64,000 bases of DNA. Origin: Neobacillus sp. WH10 (GTDB taxonomy: Bacteria > Bacillota > Bacilli > Bacillales > Cytobacillaceae). The notes under the pieces are model-generated. The model did not search any database, was not told the DNA's origin, and saw nothing but the letters and a program-made list of their open reading frames with translations. Made by a program: the position numbers and the translations under genes. Below are positions 1 to 6,957 of the stretch, one piece after another (the stretch's first letter is position 1; each line of letters begins with the position of its first letter). Location of the stretch: assembly GCF_030123405.1 (NCBI RefSeq), contig NZ_CP126110.1, positions 3,658,001 to 3,722,000 of the forward strand. Direction: 5' to 3'.

Positions 1-158
1 CCAAGCCAGAAAACAAGTACACTAATGAGGCCGATACATAGGGTAACCGCTTCTTTTGCACCATCAAAAACCGCTTTAGTAACTGCCTCCATTGTGCCAT
101 TAATCAATCCAAATATTATTCCAACGATTGTCATGAATACCCAAATATAATTAACCAT
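1..158 (-). CDS. spmA: Spore maturation protein A, N-terminal part
   Basis: This is the first 52 codons of a gene that runs off the left edge. The translation begins MVNYIWVFMTIVGIIFG, continues with NGTMEAVTKAVFDGAKEA and ends in a hydrophobic stretch, which matches the start of SpmA as I know it. SpmA is a membrane protein that acts with SpmB in dehydrating the spore core. The ATG lies inside the end of dacB (8-base overlap, ATGGTTAA), so the two genes are probably translationally coupled as dacB-spmA. Only the N-terminus is visible. Confidence 0.9.
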   Translation of the reverse strand, partial: MVNYIWVFMTIVGIIFGLINGTMEAVTKAVFDGAKEAVTLCIGLISVLVFWL

Positions 159-1299
159 GGGCATTCACACCGATGACTGAAAGAAAAATTTCTTTTACAA
201 AATCAAGCAGACCTTTCTTCTTCTTTTTTTCTTGTAGGTTCTGATAGTAAATCGGTGTTTCCTTAACAACCTTTCCATCCAAATAAACAGCTGCCTTACC
301 GACAATTACTTCATTTTTGGAACTCGTCCATTTTTTCTTAGGCTTATTTAATTTATATTTAACTGAAAACAAATCCAATTCATTTTTAGTAGCAGGGTAA
401 ACAATGGATTTTTTTACATACAAATGATTTTTATAATATTTGTTTTTTGTTATTTCGATTTTCCCCTTCGCTAACACTTCTAACATATCAAATCCTTTAA
501 ACCCACTTTCATACATGGAGATGTGGTCATTCCAATCATCCGGGCCATTTAAGGTTACAGCAATTAGATCCATATCTCCTTTTGTTGCGGTTGTAACAAG
601 CGTTCGTTTCGCACGTTTTGTATAGCCTGTCTTTCCTCCTGTACAATATTTATATTTTGATAGCAGTCGATTCTTATTTTTCCATTCTCTGTCCCAATTT
701 TCTGTTGGGTTTGGTGCTTTATGCACCTTGGTACCTGAGATTTTTTGAAAGGTTTTGTTTTTCATCGCATAGCGCATTAGGATGGCCATATCAAATGCTG
801 TTGAATAATGATCCTCATGATCGTCAAGTCCATGTGGGTTTTCGAAATGGGTATTATACATTCCAATTTCCTTTGCCTTCTGATTCATTAAATAGACAAA
901 GCCATCCAAACTCCCCCCTACATGTTCGGCAATCGCAACAGCTGTGTCATTTCCAGATCTCAGCATCAATCCATAGACGAGTTCGTTAAGCTTGATTTTT
1001 TCACCTGGTTTTAAATATACCGATGACCCTTCGGCATGGGTCGCTTGTTCACTCACTTTAACATATTGATTCATTTTCCCCGATTCAATGGCAAGAATCG
1101 CTGTCATGATTTTGGTTATACTTGCGATTCTTCTTTTTGTGTGTGCATCCTTCTCATAGAGAACCCGTCCAGTTTTCTGCTCTATTAGCACAGCGCTCGC
1201 GGCACTTACTCCAAAGGAAGCATCAACCTTTTGAGGAATGTTTGCAATGAATAGTGAGACCATGAGGGAAATAATTACTAGCTTCAAAATCATTCTCAT
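151..1299 (-). CDS. dacB: Sporulation D-alanyl-D-alanine carboxypeptidase DacB
   Basis: This is a low-molecular-weight penicillin-binding protein (PBP5*) of 382 residues that trims stem peptides in spore cortex peptidoglycan. A hydrophobic N-terminal signal segment comes first. The peptidase S11 motifs are visible: SITK around residue 60 (catalytic Ser, Lys), SGN around 115 and KTG in GGKTGYT around 225. The C-terminal part is a beta-rich domain with a basic end. The length matches B. subtilis DacB. It overlaps spmA by 8 bases, which is the known sporulation operon order. The ATG at 1299 follows a GAGG about 9 bases upstream. Assignment to DacB rather than DacF rests on this context. Confidence 0.93.
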   Translation of the reverse strand: MRMILKLVIISLMVSLFIANIPQKVDASFGVSAASAVLIEQKTGRVLYEKDAHTKRRIASITKIMTAILAIESGKMNQYVKVSEQATHAEGSSVYLKPGEKIKLNELVYGLMLRSGNDTAVAIAEHVGGSLDGFVYLMNQKAKEIGMYNTHFENPHGLDDHEDHYSTAFDMAILMRYAMKNKTFQKISGTKVHKAPNPTENWDREWKNKNRLLSKYKYCTGGKTGYTKRAKRTLVTTATKGDMDLIAVTLNGPDDWNDHISMYESGFKGFDMLEVLAKGKIEITKNKYYKNHLYVKKSIVYPATKNELDLFSVKYKLNKPKKKWTSSKNEVIVGKAAVYLDGKVVKETPIYYQNLQEKKKKKGLLDFVKEIFLSVIGVNAHG

Positions 1300-1400
1300 T
1301 AGTTTTAACCTCGTCTCCTTCTAAACTGACTACTTGTCTAATTTTCTAGCTTTGTACAAGTTTATGCGGGACAAGGTTTGATATGACAATTTGCTTTTAG

Positions 1401-1434
1401 AAAAACGAAAGCACCCGGCGTTAATCCGAATGCT
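1401..1434 (-). terminator. Terminator after the superoxide dismutase gene
   Basis: A 9-bp stem (AGCATTCGG/CCGGGTGCT with two G-U pairs) is followed on the minus strand by a T-rich tail. It lies just past the sodF-type stop codon and before dacB. Confidence 0.6.
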
Positions 1435-1442
1435 AAAATCGA

Positions 1443-2333
1443 TTAAAATGCAGGCCATTTTATATCTGCTGCTTTTTCAAACCTCATTTCAACATCATGC
1501 CAATTGACTAGATTCCACCATTTATCCACGTATTCTGCCCTATTGTTTTTGTATTGGAGATAATAGGCATGCTCCCAAACATCCAGTACAAGGAGGGGAA
1601 TAGTATCCCACTGTGTTAAAAGCATATGCCTTTCCGATTGTAGCACCTCCAAATGTCTTGCTCTCGGTGACCAAACCAAAAGGGCCCAGCCTACTCCCTC
1701 CACTTGCTTGGCAGCTTCAGAGAACTGTTTTTTAAAAGCCTCAAAGCTTCCAAAGTAATTTTCTATTTCTCCCTTTAGCAAGCCTTGAGGGCTCCCCCCG
1801 CCGTTCGGACTCATATTTTTCCAAAAAATTGTATGGAGGTAATGTCCAGAGCCATGAAAAGCTAGCTCTCTTGACCAATGCTTAATAAGTGAAAAATCAT
1901 TGGTTTCTCTAGCTGTTTTAAGATTGATTTCAGCCCGATTTAACCCATCAACATATGAACGATGATGCTTATCGTGGTGCAATCTCATGATTTCCTCAGA
2001 TATATAAGGCTCTAAGGCATTATATGGATAGGGAAGATCCGGCAGGGTATGTCCACCGGGAGGGAGTGTTTTTTCTACAATCCAAATATTACCGATTTCT
2101 TGTTTCCTTCTAAAATATTGTTCCATTTGCTCATGGATGTTCTCGGCCCTTGCTTGTAAACTTAACAGCTCTTCAGATGATAACTCTCGGTTGGTGCTTT
2201 CAATTATTTCGGTAAATTCATCAAGTTTTTCCCATAATTCGGAGTCTTGAGCCACTTTTTCCGATTGGAGAAATTTTTTCATTTGCTCATTCCAATCAAA
2301 TAATTCATTTACATATCGGCTAAAACGATCCAT
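1443..2333 (-). CDS. sodF: Fe/Mn-type superoxide dismutase with N-terminal extension
   Basis: This protein of about 296 residues converts superoxide to O2 and H2O2. Residues from about 95 onward are a full iron/manganese SOD. LHHDKHHRSYVDGLN holds the first metal His, HYLHTIFW the second, and DVWEHAYYLQY the Asp and His ligands. The first 90 or so residues are a charged, helical extension absent from ordinary SodA (about 200 residues). This layout fits the longer SodF/SodA2 proteins of Bacillus. The ATG at 2333 follows GAGGGAG, so I prefer it to the in-frame ATG at 2351, which has no ribosome site. Metal choice cannot be read safely from the sequence. It is a single-gene unit between terminators. 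Confidence 0.88.
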   Translation of the reverse strand: MDRFSRYVNELFDWNEQMKKFLQSEKVAQDSELWEKLDEFTEIIESTNRELSSEELLSLQARAENIHEQMEQYFRRKQEIGNIWIVEKTLPPGGHTLPDLPYPYNALEPYISEEIMRLHHDKHHRSYVDGLNRAEINLKTARETNDFSLIKHWSRELAFHGSGHYLHTIFWKNMSPNGGGSPQGLLKGEIENYFGSFEAFKKQFSEAAKQVEGVGWALLVWSPRARHLEVLQSERHMLLTQWDTIPLLVLDVWEHAYYLQYKNNRAEYVDKWWNLVNWHDVEMRFEKAADIKWPAF

Positions 2334-2418
2334 TTTGCTCCCTCTTTTCATTTATCTAGTTTTTTCTATCAAGTAATCATTCTAAATGGTATGAGGGTCT
2401 GCACTTGTTAAGAACGAG

Positions 2419-2449
2419 AAAAGACTGCCCTTTTACAGGACAGTCTTTT
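2419..2449 (-). terminator. Terminator after ypuI
   Basis: Nine-bp arms AAAAGACTG/CAGTCTTTT enclose a short inner stem, just downstream of the ypuI stop on the minus strand. Confidence 0.6.
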
Positions 2450-2462
2450 GAATTTCCGCTTT

Positions 2463-2951
2463 TTATTTTGATTGAATCATTTTTGTTCTGTAATCTGTTT
2501 CATAGTACTCAAGTTCTTCCCTAAATTTCTGGAAATCGCCTTCTAGACTCTTGATGAGCTGTACTATACTTTCCGATACATTTCGATAAAATTTAATAGA
2601 GTTCCTGCCCGTATAGGCAGATCTGCTATCTTCGAACCAAGCATCATTTTTTGGTGAGAAAAACTCTTCAATACATTGGTGGTAAATTTTATAAAGAGTT
2701 TTTTCTGCTGCCGCTTTTTGAAAAGGTTCGTTCTGCAAAATAATAGCACATGTTTCTAAACTTTCCGCACTATAAACAACTAGTTTACGTAAATTTGATA
2801 AGATTAATTTATTGTAGCTTCGCTCTTCAACATTTTCTAGGCTCAAATCTGATATCGTTGTTTCATTTAAAAAATCTTCAATAGTTATTATTGACTTCGT
2901 TAAAAAATCTTTAACATCCTGTAGCTGTATTTTAACCAACGAATTCCCCAT
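2463..2951 (-). CDS. ypuI: YpuI family protein (DUF3907)
   Basis: A 162-residue soluble, mostly helical protein with no signal peptide or membrane segment. Its composition (NLRKLVVYSAESLE, AEKTLYKIYHQCIEEFF) and position next to scpB fit YpuI, a conserved Bacillus protein of unknown function. The start is supported by AGGGGGATCAAT before the ATG at 2951. It follows the 139-residue unknown gene by about 30 bases, so the two may be cotranscribed. A terminator follows it. Confidence 0.75.
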   Translation of the reverse strand: MGNSLVKIQLQDVKDFLTKSIITIEDFLNETTISDLSLENVEERSYNKLILSNLRKLVVYSAESLETCAIILQNEPFQKAAAEKTLYKIYHQCIEEFFSPKNDAWFEDSRSAYTGRNSIKFYRNVSESIVQLIKSLEGDFQKFREELEYYETDYRTKMIQSK

Positions 2952-2983
2952 ATTGATCCCCCTAATATTATCCCTATTTCAAA

Positions 2984-3403
2984 CTATTGTGGCTGCATGA
3001 TGAACTCAAGTGGAGAACGAAGTTCAAAACCATTATTTTGTTTAAGAGCGAGTATTATTTCAGGTAATTTATTAAAGTTTATGTCTTGAAAATAGGCAGC
3101 AAAATCTTGTTTAGAATTAATATACAAGCGCTTACGACTGCGAAGTCCTGGATTTTTCAAGAGACAAACAAGTGCTACGATATCTTTGAAATTTACTTCA
3201 ATTCCCTCTTGGACAATAACTGGATCTTGTTGATACGGAGTAAATTCAGAGAAGATTTGATCAAAATACCTCACATATAGAACATGAAGCGTTTTTTCCT
3301 CTCCATCTTCAACGAAAGTGACTTCACTTCTGTTAAAAAAGTCCTCTGAGGTATTTGATTTTTCTTTTTCTAATTCAAATCCTTTACATTCTTTAATTAG
3401 CAA
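2984..3403 (-). CDS. Hypothetical protein between scpB and ypuI
   Basis: A 139-residue protein that I do not recognise. It starts with TTG at 3403 behind AAGGAGCGGG, a strong ribosome site. It is acidic and soluble, with no signal peptide or transmembrane segment and only one Cys pair candidate (Cys 6 and Cys 80). The middle (VLYVRYFDQIFSEF, VNFKDIVALVCLLKNPGL) looks like mixed alpha/beta. It is on the minus strand with ypuI 30 bases downstream and scpB about 170 bases upstream. B. subtilis, as I recall it, has nothing between ypuI and scpB, so this may be a lineage-specific gene. Function unknown. Confidence 0.6.
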   Translation of the reverse strand: MLIKECKGFELEKEKSNTSEDFFNRSEVTFVEDGEEKTLHVLYVRYFDQIFSEFTPYQQDPVIVQEGIEVNFKDIVALVCLLKNPGLRSRKRLYINSKQDFAAYFQDINFNKLPEIILALKQNNGFELRSPLEFIMQPQ

Positions 3404-3535
3404 CTTAATCCCGCTCCTTATCGAAATGCTTAAAACTATTTGGACAACCGAATAATCATTTTGAAAACGTATATTTATTTTAGCATAAATTCTTTCTTAT
3501 GATTGCAGTTTAGGAGTTAATCGTTTCCTGGCTAA

Positions 3536-3561
3536 TCAGAATTTATTTTCATAAATTCTGA
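3536..3561 (-). terminator. Hairpin downstream of scpB
   Basis: A perfect 11-bp stem, TCAGAATTTAT and its complement around a 4-base loop, lies 15 bases past the scpB stop. It has no good T tail, so it may be a weak terminator or an mRNA-end stabiliser. It adjoins the dispersed repeat that forms the end of scpB. Confidence 0.4.
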
Positions 3562-3565
3562 ACGT

Positions 3566-3625
3566 ATAAGTGCAACTACACCTCTGTCTTCGTCCTAAGA
3601 GGCTCGTCAATCGGCGAGTTTTCTA
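3566..3625 (-). repeat. Dispersed palindromic repeat B, copy 1 (overlaps the scpB end)
   Basis: On the minus strand this reads AAAACTCGCCGATTGACGAG, then a variable part, then CGAAGACAGAGG, GTAGTTGCACTTAT. It matches copies at 28150-28242, 30545-30624 and 46669-46819. Here the second hairpin (GATAGGAAAG/CTTTCCTATC) is missing and the first half is translated as the end of ScpB. Confidence 0.75.
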
Positions 3626-4190
3626 AAAATTTCTCAAAAAACAAGTCTGCTTCCTCCTGAATAAATTCTTCCTCCACTTTTTCCGGAAGCTGTGGAAGTT
3701 CTTTTAAACTTTTTAATCCAAAATAGTCAAGAAACTCCTTAGTAGTTCCGTATAAATAAGCCCTTCCTGTCCCTTCTGCCCTGCCTACCTCTTTGATTAA
3801 TACTTTTGAGACAAGCGTATGCAGTGGTCTTTCCGTTTTTACACCGCGAATTTCCTCTATTTCAGTACGGGTAATCGGCTGTTTATAGGCAATGATGGCT
3901 AATGTCTCTAAAGCAGCCTGTGATAAGGCAGATGTATGGGGCGAATCAACCAGCTTCTTTAAATAGGCAGCATTTTCTTTCTTTGTCGCAAGTTGATAGG
4001 TTCCTGCAAGCTGGACAATCATGATGCCTCTATTGGTTTGTTCATATTCTTGTCTTAAATCCTCAATGATTTCACTGGCCTTTAACTCATCTACTTCTAA
4101 AACCTCTTCAATCTGCTTAAGCGAAAGTCCCTCGTCTCCAGCCGCAAACAAAAGGCTTTCAAGTATGCTGCTCCAATTAATTATTTCCAT
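3576..4190 (-). CDS. scpB: Segregation and condensation protein B
   Basis: ScpB (204 residues) is a winged-helix protein that binds the kleisin ScpA in the SMC condensin complex, which compacts and segregates the chromosome. Landmarks are SILESLLFAAGDEGLSLKQI at the N-terminus, LSQAALETLAIIAYKQPITR in the middle and the glycine-rich GRAEGTGRAYLYGTT. Its start overlaps the end of scpA by 14 bases. The last 15 or so residues (ENSPIDEPLRTKTEV) are encoded by copy 1 of repeat B, so the natural C-terminus has been replaced or extended by repeat DNA. Length is slightly above the B. subtilis protein. Confidence 0.95.
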   Translation of the reverse strand: MEIINWSSILESLLFAAGDEGLSLKQIEEVLEVDELKASEIIEDLRQEYEQTNRGIMIVQLAGTYQLATKKENAAYLKKLVDSPHTSALSQAALETLAIIAYKQPITRTEIEEIRGVKTERPLHTLVSKVLIKEVGRAEGTGRAYLYGTTKEFLDYFGLKSLKELPQLPEKVEEEFIQEEADLFFEKFLENSPIDEPLRTKTEV

Positions 4191-4947
4191 CTACTTCTGC
4201 CCCTTCCTTAACAGCTTCAACAAAGATATCCCCAAAGTTTTCATTCTGCTCAACGTCAATTACATTTCTTTTAATAAGTTCCAAAATAGCCAAAAAGGTC
4301 ACAACTATATGATCCTTTGCCGGGTATGGAAATAATTCATTAAAGTTTTTTCTTCCTTTAAGCTGTTTTAATTCAACCATAATTTCCTTCATTCTTTTTT
4401 CAATCGATATTTCTTGGCGGGCAATTTTTGTCGCAAGTGGCCTCTGTAACTTCTTTCTTCGCAACAACTTTTGGAAGGCAGCCAGCATATCATACAAGGA
4501 GACATTTAAATCTGTCTTTTCTGGTTGTTTTTCTTTTGCAAAATCAGAAAGATCACTTGGCGGCTTTGTATACATTAGACCTCGTTCTTCTTCCATTGTT
4601 TTTAGGTCATGTGCTGCCTCTTTATATTTTCGATACTCAATCAATCGTTCGACAAGTTCGTCCCTTGGATCCTCCTCAAAGGTCATTTCCGGGTCATCGT
4701 CAGGGAAAACCTCTTCATGCTTTGGTAAAAGCATTTTACTCTTAATCACTAGTAATGTAGCAGCCATTACTAAAAATTCACTGGCAACATCCAGTTGGAG
4801 CTCATTCATTGTTTTAATGTATATTAAGTATTGCTCGGTAATTTCAGCAACAGGAATATCATATATATCAATTTCGAGCCGATTAATTAAATGAAGAAGA
4901 AGATCCAACGGCCCTTCAAAAGCATCAATCTTAACCTGATATGGCAT
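4177..4947 (-). CDS. scpA: Segregation and condensation protein A (kleisin)
   Basis: ScpA (256 residues) bridges the two SMC heads of condensin and recruits ScpB. The kleisin N-terminus YQVKIDAFEGPLDLLLHLIN is typical, as is VMAATLLVIKSKMLLPK. The C-terminal winged helix is at VVTFLAILELIKRN. It is the first gene of scpA-scpB. The spacer upstream faces the divergent YjcZ-type gene. The ATG at 4947 follows GGTGAAAT. Confidence 0.96.
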   Translation of the reverse strand: MPYQVKIDAFEGPLDLLLHLINRLEIDIYDIPVAEITEQYLIYIKTMNELQLDVASEFLVMAATLLVIKSKMLLPKHEEVFPDDDPEMTFEEDPRDELVERLIEYRKYKEAAHDLKTMEEERGLMYTKPPSDLSDFAKEKQPEKTDLNVSLYDMLAAFQKLLRRKKLQRPLATKIARQEISIEKRMKEIMVELKQLKGRKNFNELFPYPAKDHIVVTFLAILELIKRNVIDVEQNENFGDIFVEAVKEGAEVDGNN

Positions 4948-5156
4948 TATATTTCACCAAAATTCTAATAAAATTATATTTGTTTATCATACATTACAAC
5001 TATTAATAGTATAGAGGATTCAATGTGGTTATCCAATAGAAAATTCATTCTCGCAGTGCTTTATTATGAAACCATGATGTTTGCCCATATCAATGGACAA
5101 CTATCATACATATGATGACATGGAAAAGTTCAATAATTATTTAGGAGGTTTATTAT

Positions 5157-5243
5157 ATGGATGGCGGATTTGGAGCCGGATTTGCGTTAATCGTTGTTCT
5201 ATTCATTTTGTTAATTATTGTAGGTGCTTCTTGGGTTTACTAA
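5157..5243 (+). CDS. YjcZ-type sporulation peptide
   Basis: A 28-residue peptide. It begins MDGGFGAGFALIVVLF, then has a run of Leu, Ile and Val, and ends GASWVY. This Gly-rich start, single hydrophobic segment and aromatic end is the pattern of the YjcZ/YhaJ-type sporulation peptides of Bacillus. A strong AGGAGG lies 8 bases before the ATG and a terminator follows. It is probably a small membrane-associated peptide made in sporulation; no biochemical role is known to me. A longer frame over the same bases (5081-5413) lacks a ribosome site. Confidence 0.8.
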   Translation: MDGGFGAGFALIVVLFILLIIVGASWVY

Positions 5244-5280
5244 TAATAAAACGGAAGCTTACAAATAGCTGCGTTAGAGA

Positions 5281-5305
5281 CCTGTCAATCCTGACGGGTT
5301 TTTTT
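5281..5305 (+). terminator. Terminator after the YjcZ-type gene
   Basis: The stem CCTGTCA/TGACGGG (one G-U pair) with a 4-base loop is followed by seven T residues. Confidence 0.8.
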
Positions 5306-5382
5306 ATGGTGATTATTTTTTTCAAAGGGTTTTATCAGATTGTGATAAACTATATATACATAATTCTGTTAGGGGGGATCTT

Positions 5383-5904
5383 TTGTACCCAAAAGAGTAT
5401 ATCCAATTTTTAGCCCATTTTCATGGTGATCGTGATTATTTTGAGTGCCATGAAGTTCTTGAAGAGTATTGGAAAAAGACAGATTCTAAGAACAAATCGT
5501 CCATCTGGGTCGGTCTTATTTTATTAGCCGTTTCTACTTATCATCACCGTAGAAATAATTATAAAGGTGCACAAAGAACATTAAAAAAGGCGTTTAAGGT
5601 TTTTGACACTCAGGCTGGTTGGTTAAAAAAACTTGGCTTAGATCAACAACTCCTGTACGATTTATTAAAAGAACGTTTATCCAAAATCGAAAAAGAAGAA
5701 ACATATAATAGCTTTGATTTACCTATCTGTGATTCAATCCTTTTAGAAATGTGCGGAGAGTATTGTGAACAAGAGGGTTTTCTATGGGGAAAAGCAAGTG
5801 ATTTTACTAAACGCAGCCTCATTCATCGCCATAAATTACGGGATAGAACAAGTGTTATCGATGAAAGACGCAAGTCCTTAAAAATACGAAAAGGCAGAGA
5901 ATAA
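5383..5904 (+). CDS. ypuF: DUF309 protein YpuF
   Basis: A 173-residue protein starting with TTG at 5383 behind AGGGGGG. The DUF309 signature is clear near the N-terminus: HFHGDRDYFECHEVLEEYWK, where the spaced His and Glu residues are the conserved part. LILLAVSTYHHRRNN follows. The family is small, soluble and of unknown function. In B. subtilis ypuF sits beside scpA, as here. It has its own terminator that overlaps the stop codon and faces ribT. Confidence 0.85.
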   Translation: MYPKEYIQFLAHFHGDRDYFECHEVLEEYWKKTDSKNKSSIWVGLILLAVSTYHHRRNNYKGAQRTLKKAFKVFDTQAGWLKKLGLDQQLLYDLLKERLSKIEKEETYNSFDLPICDSILLEMCGEYCEQEGFLWGKASDFTKRSLIHRHKLRDRTSVIDERRKSLKIRKGRE

Positions 5905-5927
5905 TGTTATTCTCTGCCTATTTTATT
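5893..5927. terminator. Terminator shared by ypuF and ribT
   Basis: A perfect 12-bp inverted repeat, GGCAGAGAATAA/TTATTCTCTGCC, overlaps the ypuF stop and is followed by TATTTTATT. It lies between convergent genes and could serve both strands. Confidence 0.75.
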
Positions 5928-5934
5928 AGTCCAC

Positions 5935-6285
5935 CTAGCAAACATCGCATTTTTCAATAAATGCCGCAGTGTTTTCATTTGAAATAATATCCTTGTCGGA
6001 ATACATATCTTTCAATGCCTGAACCATTTTTTTCCCTACACCCTGAAAACGATGGGAAGGGTTAACAGAAATATGCTGAATCATTAAAGCATTTGCATCA
6101 TTCTGATAAAGAACCCCAAGCAGCCCAATAATATCTTCTTCTTTCCACAAAAAAAGCTGCCAATCCTCTTCAATCTCATATTCCTTTATTGTGTGCTGTA
6201 GCTTCTTTAGATCCTTTTCACTTGGCATAAAGGATAATAAACCCATAGCAATTTTTTCAAATGTCTTTTTATAACGAATTAACAT
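5935..6285 (-). CDS. ribT: RibT-like GNAT acetyltransferase
   Basis: A 116-residue GNAT-fold protein. The acetyl-CoA binding region is IQHISVNPSHRFQGVGKKM (Q/R-x-x-G-x-G/A type), preceded by WQLFLWKEEDIIGLLGVLY. Size, sequence flavour and position near ypuF and scpAB fit RibT, the last gene of the riboflavin operon in B. subtilis. The substrate is not established to my knowledge. Here no ribDEAH genes lie upstream: the next 670 bases hold only a small peptide gene and a candidate RNA. So ribT stands alone, either left behind or with the rib operon elsewhere. Confidence 0.75.
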   Translation of the reverse strand: MLIRYKKTFEKIAMGLLSFMPSEKDLKKLQHTIKEYEIEEDWQLFLWKEEDIIGLLGVLYQNDANALMIQHISVNPSHRFQGVGKKMVQALKDMYSDKDIISNENTAAFIEKCDVC

Positions 6286-6458
6286 TTTTATCCCTCATTA
6301 TATTAAATAAACCGATGTAACTATCTGGTTTAACAATAGTATATTTTTTCCAAATTAATCATTACTAAACATTTATTCATTATATGTAGTTAATTTAATT
6401 ATGTATCACTAAACACAATCATACATAAATAATAGACAATCATCAAATATAATTAGTG

Positions 6459-6551
6459 CTATTGTTTAGGGCCAATAAAAATCCAGTAGATTATTCCCCA
6501 AATAACAGAGATGCCAATAAGGATACTAAATAAAACCCAATTTTTTTTCAT
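6459..6551 (-). CDS. Small single-pass membrane peptide
   Basis: A 30-residue frame: ATG at 6551, Lys-Lys-Asn start, a hydrophobic helix (WVLFSILIGISVIWGIIYW), and the end IFIGPKQ. GGGGGAAAG lies upstream at about the right distance. A positive N-terminus followed by one membrane helix is a normal layout for small Bacillus membrane peptides. I do not recognise a family. It is in the long spacer upstream of ribT and on the same strand. Confidence 0.5.
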   Translation of the reverse strand: MKKNWVLFSILIGISVIWGIIYWIFIGPKQ

Positions 6552-6643
6552 GAAAAACTTTCCCCCAAAACGTAAATGGTATTTCACGTCACAATCTATT
6601 ATGGAATTATTACTCATTCGAAAAACCAACCTAACATAATAAA

Positions 6644-6776
6644 GGTGGTCTGAGTAGAGCTGTAGCTTACTTCATTCATCGTGTAAAATGTAAATTATCC
6701 ACTTTGACAGGATATACTAAATCGCTTTTTGCTGCGCTCCGCCCCTCTTCCATACAAGAGTTCTGTCCTGACCACC
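6644..6776 (+). ncRNA. Candidate structured small RNA, forespore-type promoter
   Basis: About 133 bases are closed by a perfect 7-bp terminal stem GGTGGTC/GACCACC. Inside are two small hairpins: TATCC-ACTTTGACA-GGATA and CTCTT-CCATAC-AAGAG, separated by a GC-rich pyrimidine stretch (GCTCCGCCCC). The surroundings are AT-rich, so this block stands out. CATAATA at 6635-6641 matches a sigma-F/sigma-G -10 element and would start transcription at about 6648, within the 5' arm; the -35 (TCATT, 16 bases upstream) is weak. The sporulation RNA CsfG is a possible identity, but I cannot verify it. No clear T-tail terminator is visible. Confidence 0.4.
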
Positions 6777-6957
6777 ATTCTACACCAAATAACAAAAATA
6801 ATCTATTTTATCTTATAAATGTTGCATTTCTCCATTAAAATATCAAAACTATGAAACTTCTGGATTAAATAGTACGTTATTAATAAAGGTTTCGGTTATA
6901 TTATTAAAAGAGCTTTGAAATTTTTTTAACTATGGTTAAACTTCAAGGAGGCAAACA

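Larger units (their letters stand above)
6286..6957. other. Long AT-rich spacer between ribT and ypuA
   Basis: This 672-base stretch holds the 30-residue peptide gene (6459-6551) and the candidate RNA (6644-6776). The rest is AT-rich with no convincing gene. No FMN riboswitch or remains of rib genes are visible. Confidence 0.6.

Noticed and set aside
618..989. A 123-codon frame on the plus strand opposite dacB
   Set aside because: It lies wholly within dacB on the other strand, has no ribosome site and the product has no sensible domain pattern.
5081..5413. A 110-codon plus-strand frame over the YjcZ-type gene
   Set aside because: No ribosome site, runs through a terminator, and competes with the better supported 28-codon frame.
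6668..6760. A 25-codon minus-strand frame (MEEGRSAAKSDLVYPV...) within the candidate RNA
   Set aside because: No ribosome site and the paired stems suggest an RNA function instead.
6644..6776. Reading the structured block as a lysine, FMN or other known riboswitch
   Set aside because: I could not match the conserved cores of the lysine, FMN, SAM, glycine, guanidine or T-box classes on either strand, and no suitably placed gene follows closely.
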